NCBI RefSeq assembly: GCF_023278185.1
Contig: NZ_CP066356.1
Location: forward strand, 4,890,001-4,954,000
Direction of reading: 5' to 3'
Length of the DNA stretch: 64,000 bases
Source of the DNA: Bradyrhizobium elkanii USDA 76
Lineage (GTDB): Bacteria > Pseudomonadota > Alphaproteobacteria > Rhizobiales > Xanthobacteraceae
In this document: piece by piece, positions 26,348-34,150 of the stretch
Layout of the letters: every line of letters begins with the position of its first letter
Position numbering within the stretch: position 1 is the first letter of the stretch
Notes under the pieces: model-generated
Seen by the model: the letters and a program-made list of their open reading frames with translations, nothing else
Told to the model about the DNA's origin: nothing
The model's database searches: none
Position numbers and translations under genes: made by a program

Positions 26348-27121
26348 ATGACCTCAACCATCGACCTTAATTGCGATCTCGGCGAAAGCTTTGGCCCCTG
26401 GGAAATGGGCAATGATGCCGCGATGATCGAGCTTGCGACCTCGGTCAACGTCGCCTGCGGCTTTCATGCCGGCGACGCCGACATCATGCGCAGGACGGTC
26501 GAGCTGGCGAAGGCGCGCGGCGTCAGCGTCGGCGCCCATCCCGGCTATCGCGACCTGCACGGCTTCGGCCGCCGGCCGATGCCGGGACTGACGTCCTCGG
26601 AGATCGAGAACCTGATCGCCTACCAGATCGGCGCCCTGCAGGCGATCGCGACCGCGGCGGGCCACAAGGTCACCCACGTGAAGGCCCACGGCGCGATTTC
26701 CAACGTCGCCTGCGAGGACGACATGACCGCAAGGGCGATCGCCAATGCGATCAAGGCGGTCGACCCGAGCCTCGTGTTCGTGGTGCTGGCGAATTCGAAA
26801 CTTGTGCGTGCCGGCGAGGCTGCCAATCTGCGCATGGCGCATGAGGTGTTCGCCGATCGCGCCTATGAGGACGATGGCAACCTGGTGTCGCGCAAGAAGC
26901 CCGGCGCGGTGCTGCACGATCCCAAGGCGATTGCCGACCGTGTGGTGCGGATGGTGCAGGACGGCGCGGTCGTCTCGGTCACCGGCAAGGTGATCAAGAT
27001 GCAGACCGATACCGTCTGCATCCACGGCGACACCCGCGGTGCCGTCGAGATCGCGCGGGGCCTGCGTGAGGCGCTGAAGCAGGCAGGCATCACCGTTGCG
27101 CCGTTCAAGACCGCACACTGA
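26348..27121 (+). CDS. pxpA: 5-oxoprolinase subunit A (LamB/YcsF family)
   Basis: A 257-residue LamB/YcsF protein with the standard start [20 protein letters not shown], followed by [43 protein letters not shown] and the C-terminal [14 protein letters not shown]. The Asp, His and Glu residues in these blocks form the putative active site of the hydrolysing subunit. ATG 26348 is the family start; a longer frame from 26222 reads through the end of pxpC. A strong terminator 20 bp after the stop closes the operon. Confidence 0.94.
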   Translation: MTSTIDLNCDLGESFGPWEMGNDAAMIELATSVNVACGFHAGDADIMRRTVELAKARGVSVGAHPGYRDLHGFGRRPMPGLTSSEIENLIAYQIGALQAIATAAGHKVTHVKAHGAISNVACEDDMTARAIANAIKAVDPSLVFVVLANSKLVRAGEAANLRMAHEVFADRAYEDDGNLVSRKKPGAVLHDPKAIADRVVRMVQDGAVVSVTGKVIKMQTDTVCIHGDTRGAVEIARGLREALKQAGITVAPFKTAH

Positions 27122-27141
27122 GCCGCGATCGCGCCGATCAA

Positions 27142-27171
27142 AAAAGGGCCGGCCGCCGCGCCGGCCCTTTT
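27142..27171 (+). terminator. Strong intrinsic terminator of the pxp operon
   Basis: AAAAGGGCCGGC (27142-27153), loop CGCCGC, then GCCGGCCCTTTT (27160-27171): a 12-bp perfect stem ending in a T run. Confidence 0.9.
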
Positions 27172-27273
27172 AGATTCCGTTAAGAGTCTTCTTAAACCCA
27201 AACTTGCCGTTTTGATTGCTAGGTGCAGCTTCCGAGCCTTTGATTGTCCTCTTAGGAAATTGGGTACGAAAGC

Positions 27274-27672
27274 ATGTTCCGCACCAGCCTCTCCCTCGCC
27301 ATCGCCGCGGTTGCTACCGCCGCCTTCGCCAGCGCGGCATCCGCCGGCTGCTACAGCTGCTATACGCCGCCGCCGCAGCCGTGCACGACCTGCTATCAGG
27401 TGCAGAGCGTGCCGCCGCAATATCGCACGGTGCAGGAGACCGTGATGGTGGCGCCGGGCCGCGTCGTCGCGCATCGCACGCCGCCACAGTATCGCACCGT
27501 GATGGTGCCGAAGACGGTGATGGTCGCGCCCGAAGGCGTCGCCTATGAGCGCATCCCGCCGCAATACGCCACCCAGGAGCGCGTGCAGATGGTCTCGCCG
27601 GGCTATTCCTACTATGCGCCGGTTCAGCCGACCTGCAACACCTGCGGCGGCGGCTACGGTTACGGCTACTGA
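27274..27672 (+). CDS. Secreted Cys/Tyr-rich protein with PPQYRTV repeats
   Basis: A 132-residue exported protein. The signal peptide is MFRTSLSLAIAAVATAAFAS with cleavage near ASA-GC. The mature part starts with CYSCYTPPPQPCTTCYQ, continues with three copies of a unit of about 21-23 residues opening with PPQY(R/A)T and containing VMVAP, and ends CNTCGGGYGYGY. Six Cys residues in C-x2-C pairs suggest disulfides or metal binding. It looks like an envelope or surface protein; no known domain is recognised. AGGAAA lies 14 bases or so before ATG 27274. The gene stands alone between two strong terminators. Confidence 0.75.
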   Translation: MFRTSLSLAIAAVATAAFASAASAGCYSCYTPPPQPCTTCYQVQSVPPQYRTVQETVMVAPGRVVAHRTPPQYRTVMVPKTVMVAPEGVAYERIPPQYATQERVQMVSPGYSYYAPVQPTCNTCGGGYGYGY

Positions 27673-27694
27673 GCTGCCAGCATCCACCCAACAC

Positions 27695-27730
27695 AAAGCC
27701 GCCGCCTGCGGATATCAGGCGGCGGCTTTT
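27695..27730. terminator. Strong intrinsic terminator
   Basis: AAAGCCGCCGCCTG (27695-27708) pairs perfectly with CAGGCGGCGGCTTT (27716-27729), with a 7-base loop and a final T. It lies between the secreted repeat protein (+) and the small membrane protein (-), and can serve both. Confidence 0.9.
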
Positions 27731-27746
27731 GAATGTTCCGAAGCGC

Positions 27747-27899
27747 CTAGAACGGGTGGACGGACAACGTGCCGAACACGATGGCCGCGATCACCGCAAA
27801 GGCGCTGTAGAGCGCCGCCGTGTGAATTCCGGTCCCCGTCTTCCGTGAAATGTTTCGCGCGTAAAGGTGCAGGCGGGCCTCCGCCGATAGCTCGCGCAT
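27747..27899 (-). CDS. Small single-span membrane protein (50 residues)
   Basis: Reading leftward from ATG 27899 gives 50 codons to TAG at 27747. The N-terminal half is basic and polar (MRELSAEARLHLYARNISRK), and residues 27-46 form one hydrophobic helix (ALYSAFAVIAAIVFGTLSV). Positive residues before the helix predict the C-terminus outside. GGAG lies eight bases before the ATG and a strong terminator follows 17 bp after the stop. Together these make a real gene likely despite its size. No family is recognised. Confidence 0.65.
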   Translation of the reverse strand: MRELSAEARLHLYARNISRKTGTGIHTAALYSAFAVIAAIVFGTLSVHPF

Positions 27900-28149
27900 G
27901 GTCGATCTCCAACGCCCCATTCTCGGGCATATGGAATATCGTTCGCGGGCGGATTCAAGCGGGCGGCAAAAATAGCGATGCCGCCGCCTTCGGGAACACG
28001 GTTCCGAGAGGAATATTCCTTCTCGCGTACTCGGCCGAGAATCCTATTCGCTGCAATTCGAGGCATCGGGAACCCGCACCGGCCCGCAATAACCAAAATC
28101 TCGAAAACAACCCCATGCACAGTAGCCCGAGGCGGCCGCTGCGTCGCTC

Positions 28150-29307
28150 TCAGGCCTTCCAGCGCCCGATCTTGAACGCCGCCAGATGCCCCGGAACGTC
28201 GCTCGGGTCGAACGGCGGGCCGGCGAACGCCCCGATGGCACTGGAGGCTCCAACCGGGCGACCCGATGCGGCGTCGTAGAGATCGGGCCTGAACACGGCC
28301 ATGGCGGTTTTCAGCGCCTCCGGCCGGTACGGCGTCTGGCCCCAGCGAACCATCTGCGCATAGAGCCAGGCCGCCTGTCCCGGATCAGGCCGCGCCGCCG
28401 CCTCGCGCCCGACCAGCAGATAGCGATTGCTCTCGCGCATGGTGCCGTCGGGCGAGATCTTCAGGTGGCCATCGAGCGTGCGCTGGATGACGCTGGCATC
28501 GACACCGATCCGCTCGGGCTGCGCCAGGATGCGCGCCACCTCGGACCGGTTCTCGGGCCGCTCGATGAACTCCACGGCGCGCAGATGTGCGCGCACCAGT
28601 GCCGCCACGACATCGGGATGCGTCTCCGACCAGCTCTGCCGCAGAGCAAGTACTTTTTCTACCGCGCTGAGCAGGATGTCGGAGACGAAGTGCAGGATGT
28701 GGCCGATGCCGAGATCGACCGCGATCGAATTCCAGGGCGCGCCGACGCAGAACGCGTCGACATGGCCGTTGGCGAGACTGTCGACCATGTAGGGCGGCGG
28801 CAGCACCACGAGCTGGACGTCCTCGTCGGGATCGACGCCGCCGGCGGCCATCCAGAACCGCAACTGGTAATTGTGGGTCGAGAACGGGAAGGTCATGCCG
28901 AAGGTCAGCGGCTCCGCCCCGCTCTTCCGCCGCTTTGCCACCACGCGGGCGAGCGCCTGTGCGGTTGCCATCGGATCGAAGCGGTCGCCGTCGATCTCTT
29001 CCATCAGCGCGGCGTGCAGCGCCGGCGAGACCGTGATGGCATTGCCGTTGAGCCCGAGATTGAACGGCGCCGCGATCGGCACCTTGACGTGACCGAGCCC
29101 GAGGCTCGAGGCGATCGCCACCGGCGCCAGCAGATGAGCGGCGTCGAACAGGCCGATATTGAGCTTGTCGCGGACGTTCGACCACGACACTTCCCGCACC
29201 AGCGTGACGTCGAGGCCTTCGGCCGCGGCGAATCCCTTGTCGACGGCAACGATCAGCGCGGCAGCGTCGACCAGCGGAATGAACCCGATGTGCAAAGGTG
29301 TGGTCAT
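28150..29307 (-). CDS. nasS: NasS-type nitrate/nitrite sensor (CmpA/NrtA family)
   Basis: A 385-residue protein of the CmpA/NrtA nitrate-binding family with no signal peptide: it begins [20 protein letters not shown] and is cytoplasmic. Typical blocks are WSNVRDKLNIGLFDAAHLLAP, FGMTFPFSTHNYQLRFWMAAGG, LPPPYMVDSLANGHVDAFCVGAPWN and WLYAQMVRWGQTPY. In the NasS-NasT system this protein holds NasT inactive until nitrate or nitrite binds. Its ATG overlaps the nasT stop by four bases. No nrtBC permease genes adjoin it, which also argues for the sensor role rather than transport. Confidence 0.9.
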   Translation of the reverse strand: MTTPLHIGFIPLVDAAALIVAVDKGFAAAEGLDVTLVREVSWSNVRDKLNIGLFDAAHLLAPVAIASSLGLGHVKVPIAAPFNLGLNGNAITVSPALHAALMEEIDGDRFDPMATAQALARVVAKRRKSGAEPLTFGMTFPFSTHNYQLRFWMAAGGVDPDEDVQLVVLPPPYMVDSLANGHVDAFCVGAPWNSIAVDLGIGHILHFVSDILLSAVEKVLALRQSWSETHPDVVAALVRAHLRAVEFIERPENRSEVARILAQPERIGVDASVIQRTLDGHLKISPDGTMRESNRYLLVGREAAARPDPGQAAWLYAQMVRWGQTPYRPEALKTAMAVFRPDLYDAASGRPVGASSAIGAFAGPPFDPSDVPGHLAAFKIGRWKA

Positions 29308-29894
29308 TTCAGGAGCTCCGACGCCGTCAGGATCGATTGCGCGATCTCGCCGATCTTCTTTTTCTCGCGCATCGCGGTCGAGCGCATCAACACATAGGCC
29401 TCCTCCTCGGTCAGCCCCTTGACCTTCATCAGGATGCCCTTGGCGCGGTCGATCACCTTGCGCTCCTCCAGCGCGTGCTTGGTGCGATCGAGCTCGTCCT
29501 GCAGCTTGGAGAAGGCATTGAAGCGGGAGACGCAGAGATCGAGGATCGGTTTCATCCGCTCCTTCTTAAGGCCGTCGACGATGTAGGCGGAGACGCCCGC
29601 CTCGACCGAGGCCTGGATCGAGGCGGCGTCGCTCTGGTCGACGAACATCGCGATCGGCCGGCGGACGGCACGGCTGACCTGGAACATTTGTTCCAGCACG
29701 TCGCGGCTGGGATTCTCGAGGTCGATGACGATGATCTCGGGGTCGAGCGCATAGATTCGCGAGAGCAGGCTCTGCATCTCGCTGATATGCACGACATCCG
29801 TATAGCCGGCCTCCCGCAGTCCCTCCTCCAGGATGGCCGCTCGGATCGGGCTCTCGTCGACTATGACGATCTTGGGAGATGATTCAGCGCTCAT
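29304..29894 (-). CDS. nasT: NasT-type ANTAR response regulator (antiterminator)
   Basis: A 196-residue two-domain protein: an N-terminal receiver-like domain ([32 protein letters not shown] with the Asp) and a C-terminal ANTAR RNA-binding domain ([40 protein letters not shown]). ANTAR proteins bind paired hexaloop hairpins in leader RNA and prevent termination, usually ahead of nitrate assimilation genes; in Bradyrhizobium NasST also affects nosZ. ATG 29894 is chosen, with AAGAG ten bases upstream. It is the first gene of a two-gene operon with nasS; target operons must lie elsewhere, since no nitrate reductase is in the window. Confidence 0.9.
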   Translation of the reverse strand: MSAESSPKIVIVDESPIRAAILEEGLREAGYTDVVHISEMQSLLSRIYALDPEIIVIDLENPSRDVLEQMFQVSRAVRRPIAMFVDQSDAASIQASVEAGVSAYIVDGLKKERMKPILDLCVSRFNAFSKLQDELDRTKHALEERKVIDRAKGILMKVKGLTEEEAYVLMRSTAMREKKKIGEIAQSILTASELLK

Positions 29895-30011
29895 CGACAA
29901 CTCTTAAGGCCCGGCAGACGCATCCTTATCATGCCGGAAGCCCCGGGAAAGGGTTGTAATTCTCGGCAATTGGGACTAGCTCCTGCCCATTCATCAGGCA
30001 GATTCAGAGAT

Positions 30012-31337
30012 ATGCAAGAAGCCGCGGCGCCGAAAGTGAGCTTTGTGTCCTTGGGCTGCCCCAAGGCGCTGGTCGATTCCGAGCGCATCATCACCCGGCT
30101 GCGCGCGGAAGGCTATGAGCTGGCGCGCAAGCATGACGGCGCCGACATCGTCATCGTCAACACCTGCGGCTTCCTCGACAGCGCCAAGCAGGAATCGCTC
30201 GCCGCGATCGGCGAGGCCATGGCCGAGAACGGCAAGGTCATCGTCACGGGCTGCATGGGCGCCGAGCCGGAGCAGATCGAGAGCGCCTATCCCGGCGTGC
30301 TCTCGATCACGGGGCCGCAGCAATATGAGAGCGTGCTGGACGCCGTGCACCGCGCGTTGCCGCCGGCGCACAACCCGCATATCGACCTGGTGCCGCCGCA
30401 GGGCGTCAAGCTGACGCCGCGGCACTACGCTTACTTGAAAATTTCCGAAGGCTGCAACAACCGCTGCAGCTTCTGCATCATCCCGAAGCTGCGCGGCGAT
30501 TTGGTGTCGCGGCCGGCCAATGACGTGCTGCGCGAGGCCGAGAAGCTGGTGAAGGCCGGCGTCAAGGAATTGCTCGTCATCTCGCAGGACACCTCGGCCT
30601 ATGGCGTCGACCTGAAATACGCCGAGAGCCCGTGGCAGGACCGCGGCGTCCGCGCAAAATTCTTCGATCTCGCCAAGGAGCTTGGCGAGCTCGGCGCCTG
30701 GGTGCGGCTGCAATATGTCTACCCCTACCCGCATGTCGACGAGGTCATCGGCCTGATGACCGAGGGCAAGGTGCTGCCCTATCTCGACATCCCGTTCCAG
30801 CATGCGAGCCCCGATGTGCTGCGTGCGATGAAGCGCCCGGCCGCGCAGGAGAAGACGCTGGCGCGGATCCAGAAATGGCGCGAGCAGTGCCCCGAGCTGA
30901 CGCTGCGCTCGACCTTCATCGTCGGCTTCCCCGGCGAGACCGATTCCGATTTCGCCTATCTGCTGGACTGGCTCGATGAAGCCGGGATCGACCGCCTCGG
31001 CTGCTTCAAATACGAGCCGGTCGCCGGCGCCACGTCGAACGCGATTCCCAATGCTGTGCCCGACGAGGTCAAGCAGGAGCGCTGGAATGCGCTGATGGCC
31101 CGCCAGCAGAAGATTTCGGCGAGGCGCCTGAAGCGCAAGGTCGGCACCCGTCAGCAGGTCATCATCGACGAGGTCGGTCCGACGGTGGCGAAGGGCCGGT
31201 CAAAGGCCGACGCGCCGGAGATCGACGGCGCCGTCTACCTCACCAGCCGCCGCCCGCTCAAGATCGGCGAGATCGTCACCGCGAAGATCGAGCGCTCCGA
31301 CCAATACGACCTGCACGGCAGCGTCGCGGGATTCTGA
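30012..31337 (+). CDS. rimO: Ribosomal protein S12 methylthiotransferase
   Basis: A 441-residue radical-SAM enzyme that methylthiolates an Asp of ribosomal protein S12. The N-terminal UPF0004 domain ([34 protein letters not shown]) holds three Cys for the auxiliary Fe-S cluster. The radical-SAM motif is [18 protein letters not shown] (CxxxCxxC) and the core ends near 370, followed by a C-terminal TRAM domain. Phrases [18 protein letters not shown] and [11 protein letters not shown] are RimO hallmarks distinguishing it from MiaB. ATG 30012 matches the family start; frames to 29931 are spurious extensions. It is divergent from nasT. Confidence 0.95.
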   Translation: MQEAAAPKVSFVSLGCPKALVDSERIITRLRAEGYELARKHDGADIVIVNTCGFLDSAKQESLAAIGEAMAENGKVIVTGCMGAEPEQIESAYPGVLSITGPQQYESVLDAVHRALPPAHNPHIDLVPPQGVKLTPRHYAYLKISEGCNNRCSFCIIPKLRGDLVSRPANDVLREAEKLVKAGVKELLVISQDTSAYGVDLKYAESPWQDRGVRAKFFDLAKELGELGAWVRLQYVYPYPHVDEVIGLMTEGKVLPYLDIPFQHASPDVLRAMKRPAAQEKTLARIQKWREQCPELTLRSTFIVGFPGETDSDFAYLLDWLDEAGIDRLGCFKYEPVAGATSNAIPNAVPDEVKQERWNALMARQQKISARRLKRKVGTRQQVIIDEVGPTVAKGRSKADAPEIDGAVYLTSRRPLKIGEIVTAKIERSDQYDLHGSVAGF

Positions 31338-31484
31338 GCTCCAGTCCCGCTCCTTTGAGATCTCCGCGGATGCCAGACGGCGTCCGTTGCTAGACGGAAC
31401 TCAAACGTCGCCGGCAAATTGTTGGTCTGCAACGCTCGAGAGAGCGCTGAGGCCAAGTTGACGTTTCCAATGAGGTACGACAGT

Positions 31485-31589
31485 TCAGCTGACCAAGAGC
31501 CAACTCACGCTGACGATGAGCGCGACGAGCGATATCCCCGCTAAGCCTATAAGGCTGAACTCGACGCCATCTAAATCGGTCTTGAACAT
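31485..31589 (-). CDS. Possible tiny membrane protein (34 residues)
   Basis: A short frame from ATG 31589 to TGA 31485 encodes six polar residues or so and then one hydrophobic helix (LIGLAGISLVALIVSVSWLL). The reading frame is compact and the composition is that of a membrane peptide. However, no ribosome binding site is close to the ATG and no terminator follows, so it may not be translated. Confidence 0.35.
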   Translation of the reverse strand: MFKTDLDGVEFSLIGLAGISLVALIVSVSWLLVS

Positions 31590-31634
31590 AATGTTCAAAT
31601 CATTACGCCTCGGATCGGGCGAGCGCTTTAGCGT

Positions 31635-31949
31635 ATGTCAGTCAGCCGAATTGTCCCAATCCAGGTTCCCGCCTTAGCTTATGTGATGGTTTTTGAAACG
31701 ATTGCGGCGATCCCGCTTTTATTGCTCATGCAACAGGCGACCGAGGTTCATCTAGTCCGTGTGACAACCGATGAGGGCGAAGTCCAAGTCTGGCTCGCTG
31801 CGACCTCGCGCGAAGAAGCGGTTGATCGCGTGCTGGATGAAATTCCGGAAGGATGGGCCGCTAGCATAGTTCAGCGACAACTTCCCGCCGAGCACGTCCT
31901 GACGCTCAACATGAGGCTCGGAGAAGTCCGCCGGCATCAGTTATCCTAA
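31635..31949 (+). CDS. Hypothetical small protein
   Basis: A frame of 104 codons from ATG 31635. Residues 1-32 contain a hydrophobic run (MVFETIAAIPLLLLM), but the more gene-like part is the C-terminal 73 residues from MQQATEVHLVRVTTDEGEV: a beta strand, a SREEAVDRVLDEIPEGW helix-turn and an amphipathic tail. If translation begins at the later ATG (31728), the product is a soluble protein of about 73 residues. No candidate start has a good ribosome binding site. The family is not recognised; AT content is higher than in neighbouring core genes, in keeping with an accessory region. Confidence 0.45.
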   Translation: MSVSRIVPIQVPALAYVMVFETIAAIPLLLLMQQATEVHLVRVTTDEGEVQVWLAATSREEAVDRVLDEIPEGWAASIVQRQLPAEHVLTLNMRLGEVRRHQLS

Positions 31950-32139
31950 TTCCCTTCAATGAGTGTCAGAACCGATCGACCGGTGCTGGGCCCGGTCTTC
32001 TCCATGCGTGAACGGAGTTCCGGCGGGGCTAGGAACGTCGTACCTTTCGATTTGTTAACGCAACATGTGGCACAAACTGCACTAGCGGCCATCCGGCATT
32101 CAGGAATAGGACTTCAACCCCAACCGCAGGGGTTGTGTC

Positions 32140-32226
32140 ATGGGCAGTGACCTACCTTTTAGTGCGCTCATCGTGGCGCTCGGGCTGAGCCCCATCGCAA
32201 TAATGGCTATCGCCCTATTGATGTGA
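32140..32226 (+). CDS. Possible 28-residue membrane peptide
   Basis: ATG 32140 to TGA 32226 encodes a 28-residue peptide that is almost entirely one hydrophobic helix (LIVALGLSPIAIMAIALLM). AGGGG lies eight bases before the ATG and a perfect 9-bp stem-loop starts seven bases after the stop. That arrangement (ribosome binding site, short hydrophobic frame, terminator) is how small membrane toxins or membrane-protein regulators usually look. No family is recognised. Confidence 0.5.
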   Translation: MGSDLPFSALIVALGLSPIAIMAIALLM

Positions 32227-32232
32227 AAAACG

Positions 32233-32258
32233 GAGGCCGCCTCAGTCGGCGGCCTCTT
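32233..32258 (+). terminator. Intrinsic terminator after the 28-residue ORF
   Basis: GAGGCCGCC (32233-32241), loop TCAGTC, GGCGGCCTC (32248-32256), then TT. The preceding AAAAA also suits termination in the other direction. Confidence 0.65.
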
Positions 32259-32605
32259 CGCGAAAGGCCCCAGCGTGGTGGGCGCGCCGAGGCCGAGTTG
32301 CCATGATTACCTCGACCACAAAACCAGCACTCGGCGTTTAGTTCCTATTAGGCCGCAGGCCGGCGGTAATGTGTTCGTCTAACCAGAAACGGCCCCAGCG
32401 AGCGGACAAGCTGGGGCCAGTTTGTAGCTGGGCGTCCAGGTGCCGGTCGCGGTGCGGCACCCGAACAGGGCGACCCAGGCCAGTGGATGCGCTTCGTTCC
32501 TACAAATAAAAAAGCCCCCGGCGCATCCGGCGCTGCACCGACGGACGCGTTTCCCGAACGGCGCAAGGCCGATTATCCGCTATGCATTTTTTTGCTTGGA
32601 CGTTC
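32259..32605. other. Gene-poor stretch upstream of hsp20
   Basis: Nothing gene-like is seen in these 347 bp. They contain one strong stem-loop, GGCCCCAGC (32391-32399) with GCTGGGGCC (32410-32418), and an A-run (AATAAAAAAG) near 32506-32515 next to a GC-rich patch that might terminate minus-strand transcription. Confidence 0.5.
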
Positions 32606-32633
32606 TTGACACCGCCAAATCGCGCTCTAATTC
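32606..32633 (+). promoter_or_regulatory. Candidate sigma70-type promoter of hsp20
   Basis: TTGACA (32606-32611) and TAATTC (32628-32633) are 16 bases apart. Start of transcription near 32640 would give a leader of about 117 bases, the length expected for a ROSE element. Confidence 0.45.
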
Positions 32634-32639
32634 CATCTG

Positions 32640-32756
32640 CGCGCAGGTCATCCGTTAAGGGTGCCGGCGCCCTGGACGCCAAACGGGTCCAGGCAAACGG
32701 GCACCGGTCGTGTCCGGTGCTTCTCATACCCATCTTGCTCTCTGGAGGATTTGGCT
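32640..32756 (+). ncRNA. ROSE-type RNA thermometer in the hsp20 leader
   Basis: The leader folds into consecutive hairpins: CCTGGAC (32671-32677) with GTCCAGG (32687-32693), GCACCGG (32701-32707) with CCGGTGC (32714-32720), and a last, weak hairpin in which TTGCTCTC (from 32735) faces the ribosome binding site GGAGGA (32744-32749) eight bases before ATG 32757. A UUGCU strand that imperfectly masks the Shine-Dalgarno is the ROSE hallmark of rhizobial small heat-shock genes: it melts on warming and frees translation. Confidence 0.85.
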
Positions 32757-33212
32757 ATGCGCACATACGACTTCTCTCCCCTGTTCCGGTCGACAATTGG
32801 ATTCGATCGCCTCTTCGACCTGGCCGAAACGGCCCAGCGAGCCACCGAAGACAACTACCCGCCCTACAATATCGAACGACTTTCGGATGACCGCTACCAG
32901 ATCGCGCTCGCGGTTGCGGGATTCTCGCCGGACGAGATCTCGGTTACCGCCGAGCAGAACGTCCTGACGATCGAAGGCAACAAGGTCGAAAAAGCTGACC
33001 GGGATTACCTCTATCAAGGCATCTCGACCCGCCGATTCAGACGGCAGTTTAGCCTGGCCGACCATGTTCTGGTGAAGGATGCCGCGTTCGATAACGGTCT
33101 ACTCAAGATCGAGCTGGCGCGCGAAATTCCGGAAGCCATGAAGCCGCGGCGGATCGCAATCAACGCGACGCAGCCGAGCCAGCCTCGACGGCTTGAGTCC
33201 GCTGCAGCCTGA
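32757..33212 (+). CDS. Small heat-shock protein, Hsp20/IbpA type
   Basis: A 151-residue alpha-crystallin-type holdase. The N-terminal arm carries FSPLFRSTIGFDRLFDL, as in IbpA. The crystallin domain runs from PPYNIERLSDDRYQIALAVAG (~35) to FDNGLLKIELAREIPE (~130), and the C-terminal tail includes the PRRIAINA motif, where the I-x-I anchors oligomers. Such proteins bind unfolding clients until the DnaK or ClpB system refolds them. Translation is controlled by the ROSE leader. It heads a run of small genes transcribed the same way. Rhizobia carry many class A and class B copies; this looks like class A. Confidence 0.95.
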   Translation: MRTYDFSPLFRSTIGFDRLFDLAETAQRATEDNYPPYNIERLSDDRYQIALAVAGFSPDEISVTAEQNVLTIEGNKVEKADRDYLYQGISTRRFRRQFSLADHVLVKDAAFDNGLLKIELAREIPEAMKPRRIAINATQPSQPRRLESAAA

Positions 33213-33219
33213 CAGCCGC

Positions 33220-33260
33220 GAAGCCGCGTCCGGATCTGCCGCACGCGGCTTCAATCATTC
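33220..33260 (+). terminator. Stem-loop after hsp20
   Basis: GAAGCCGCG (33220-33228) pairs with CGCGGCTTC (33244-33252), 15-base loop, followed by AATCATTCAATT. It may be a leaky terminator ahead of the small-gene cluster, or protect the hsp20 message. Confidence 0.5.
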
Positions 33261-33287
33261 AATTCTCGTCTTGGAACGGAGGCAAAC

Positions 33288-33602
33288 ATGCGGCCGACGA
33301 CCGCGAACGTCATTTCCTTGAACGCATCTGACCGCAAAGAGGCGCGGTTTAACCATCCCCGAGATGTCCTGGCGGATCTGACCCTGACCACGGAAGAAAA
33401 ACGCGCTCTCTTGGCGTCATGGGCGTCTGATGCTGCCGCGATTCCGTGCCGCCCAGGCTTACGGGCACCTCGGGATCTACGATCACCGGTGGAGCTCGAG
33501 GCTATTCTCGACGCCCTATGCCGTCTCGACAGCGATCCTCATCATCCGCCGGGAGGTAGACCTCGTCGTCTTCGCTCAACCGCGCGTCCGCTCGCCGCTT
33601 AG
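33288..33602 (+). CDS. Small hypothetical protein downstream of hsp20
   Basis: A 104-residue protein starting at ATG 33288, eight bases after GGAGG. The N-terminus contains NVISLNASDRKEARFNHPRD, then DVLADLTLTTEEKRALLASWASDAAAI, a helix with a central Trp, and a basic Pro/Arg-rich tail (RPRRLRSTARPL). The middle part has the form of a short DNA- or RNA-associated helical domain, but I recognise no family. It follows hsp20 by 75 bp with a stem-loop between, and the next gene begins 13 bp later, so it may share heat control. Confidence 0.7.
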   Translation: MRPTTANVISLNASDRKEARFNHPRDVLADLTLTTEEKRALLASWASDAAAIPCRPGLRAPRDLRSPVELEAILDALCRLDSDPHHPPGGRPRRLRSTARPLAA

Positions 33603-33615
33603 GAAGGAGGGTGAC

Positions 33616-33930
33616 ATGAACGACATCAACCTTCCGAAACACATTGTGGACAGGATCGAAGCCCGCTGGGGCGCCCGGCAGGTATCGGCAAAAGAAAAGC
33701 GCGAGATCGTCGACCGCCAGCTCGAACAGCTTCGGGCGCATCGCAACAACATCCAGCGGTATCGATGGCTTCTCAGCACACAGCTGAGCGACCTTGAGCG
33801 CAACTTCATCGAACGACGTCTGTCCGAGGAATCGTCGGCGATGGAAAATCTGGCGGCTGAGATTCCCCTTCTCGTCCATGAACAGCGACCACCTAGCATT
33901 CCCAGTCGATCGGAAGGTGCCTCACCATGA
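33616..33930 (+). CDS. Small coiled-coil hypothetical protein
   Basis: A 104-residue protein starting at ATG 33616 after a very strong site (AGGAAGGAGGGTGAC). It is mostly helical: RIEARWGARQVSAKEKREIV, then a long amphipathic stretch RQLEQLRAHRNNIQRYRWLL and LERNFIERRLSEESSAMENL typical of a coiled coil. The tail is Pro/Ser-rich. Its stop overlaps the next gene by four bases (ATGA). No known family is seen. The spacing in this cluster (13 bp, -4 bp) marks an operon. Confidence 0.75.
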   Translation: MNDINLPKHIVDRIEARWGARQVSAKEKREIVDRQLEQLRAHRNNIQRYRWLLSTQLSDLERNFIERRLSEESSAMENLAAEIPLLVHEQRPPSIPSRSEGASP

Positions 33931-34106
33931 GCACGACGCAATTTCTGATACGCGGAAGCCAGAAGGTAATTAGTCACTATCAGTTTTTGTTGGACACCGC
34001 GGAGTCGGAACAGGAGCGGGAGACGTTCGCGAACAGGATCGAAGAAGAGAAGCGCAACTTGGAACGGCTGCTTGCTGATCTCGCTCGGCCAGCCCAAGCG
34101 GCCTGA
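33927..34106 (+). CDS. Small helical protein (59 residues), translationally coupled
   Basis: ATG 33927 overlaps the stop of the preceding gene (ATGA) and the frame runs 59 codons to TGA 34106. The product is charged and helical: SHYQFLLDTAESEQERETF and RIEEEKRNLERLLADLARP, probably a coiled-coil hairpin. It resembles the preceding protein in being a short Glu/Arg-rich coiled coil, so the two could pair. No family is recognised. A GGAAGGTG site lies 12 bases upstream, inside the previous gene. Confidence 0.7.
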   Translation: MSTTQFLIRGSQKVISHYQFLLDTAESEQERETFANRIEEEKRNLERLLADLARPAQAA

Positions 34107-34150
34107 TCAGTTACCGTTCAAGGCAACGTGGACGGCAAGGCTTAGACGGC

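Noticed and set aside
31959..32150. 63-codon plus-strand ORF
   Set aside because: No ribosome binding site, no recognisable composition, and it overlaps the start of the better-supported 28-residue ORF.
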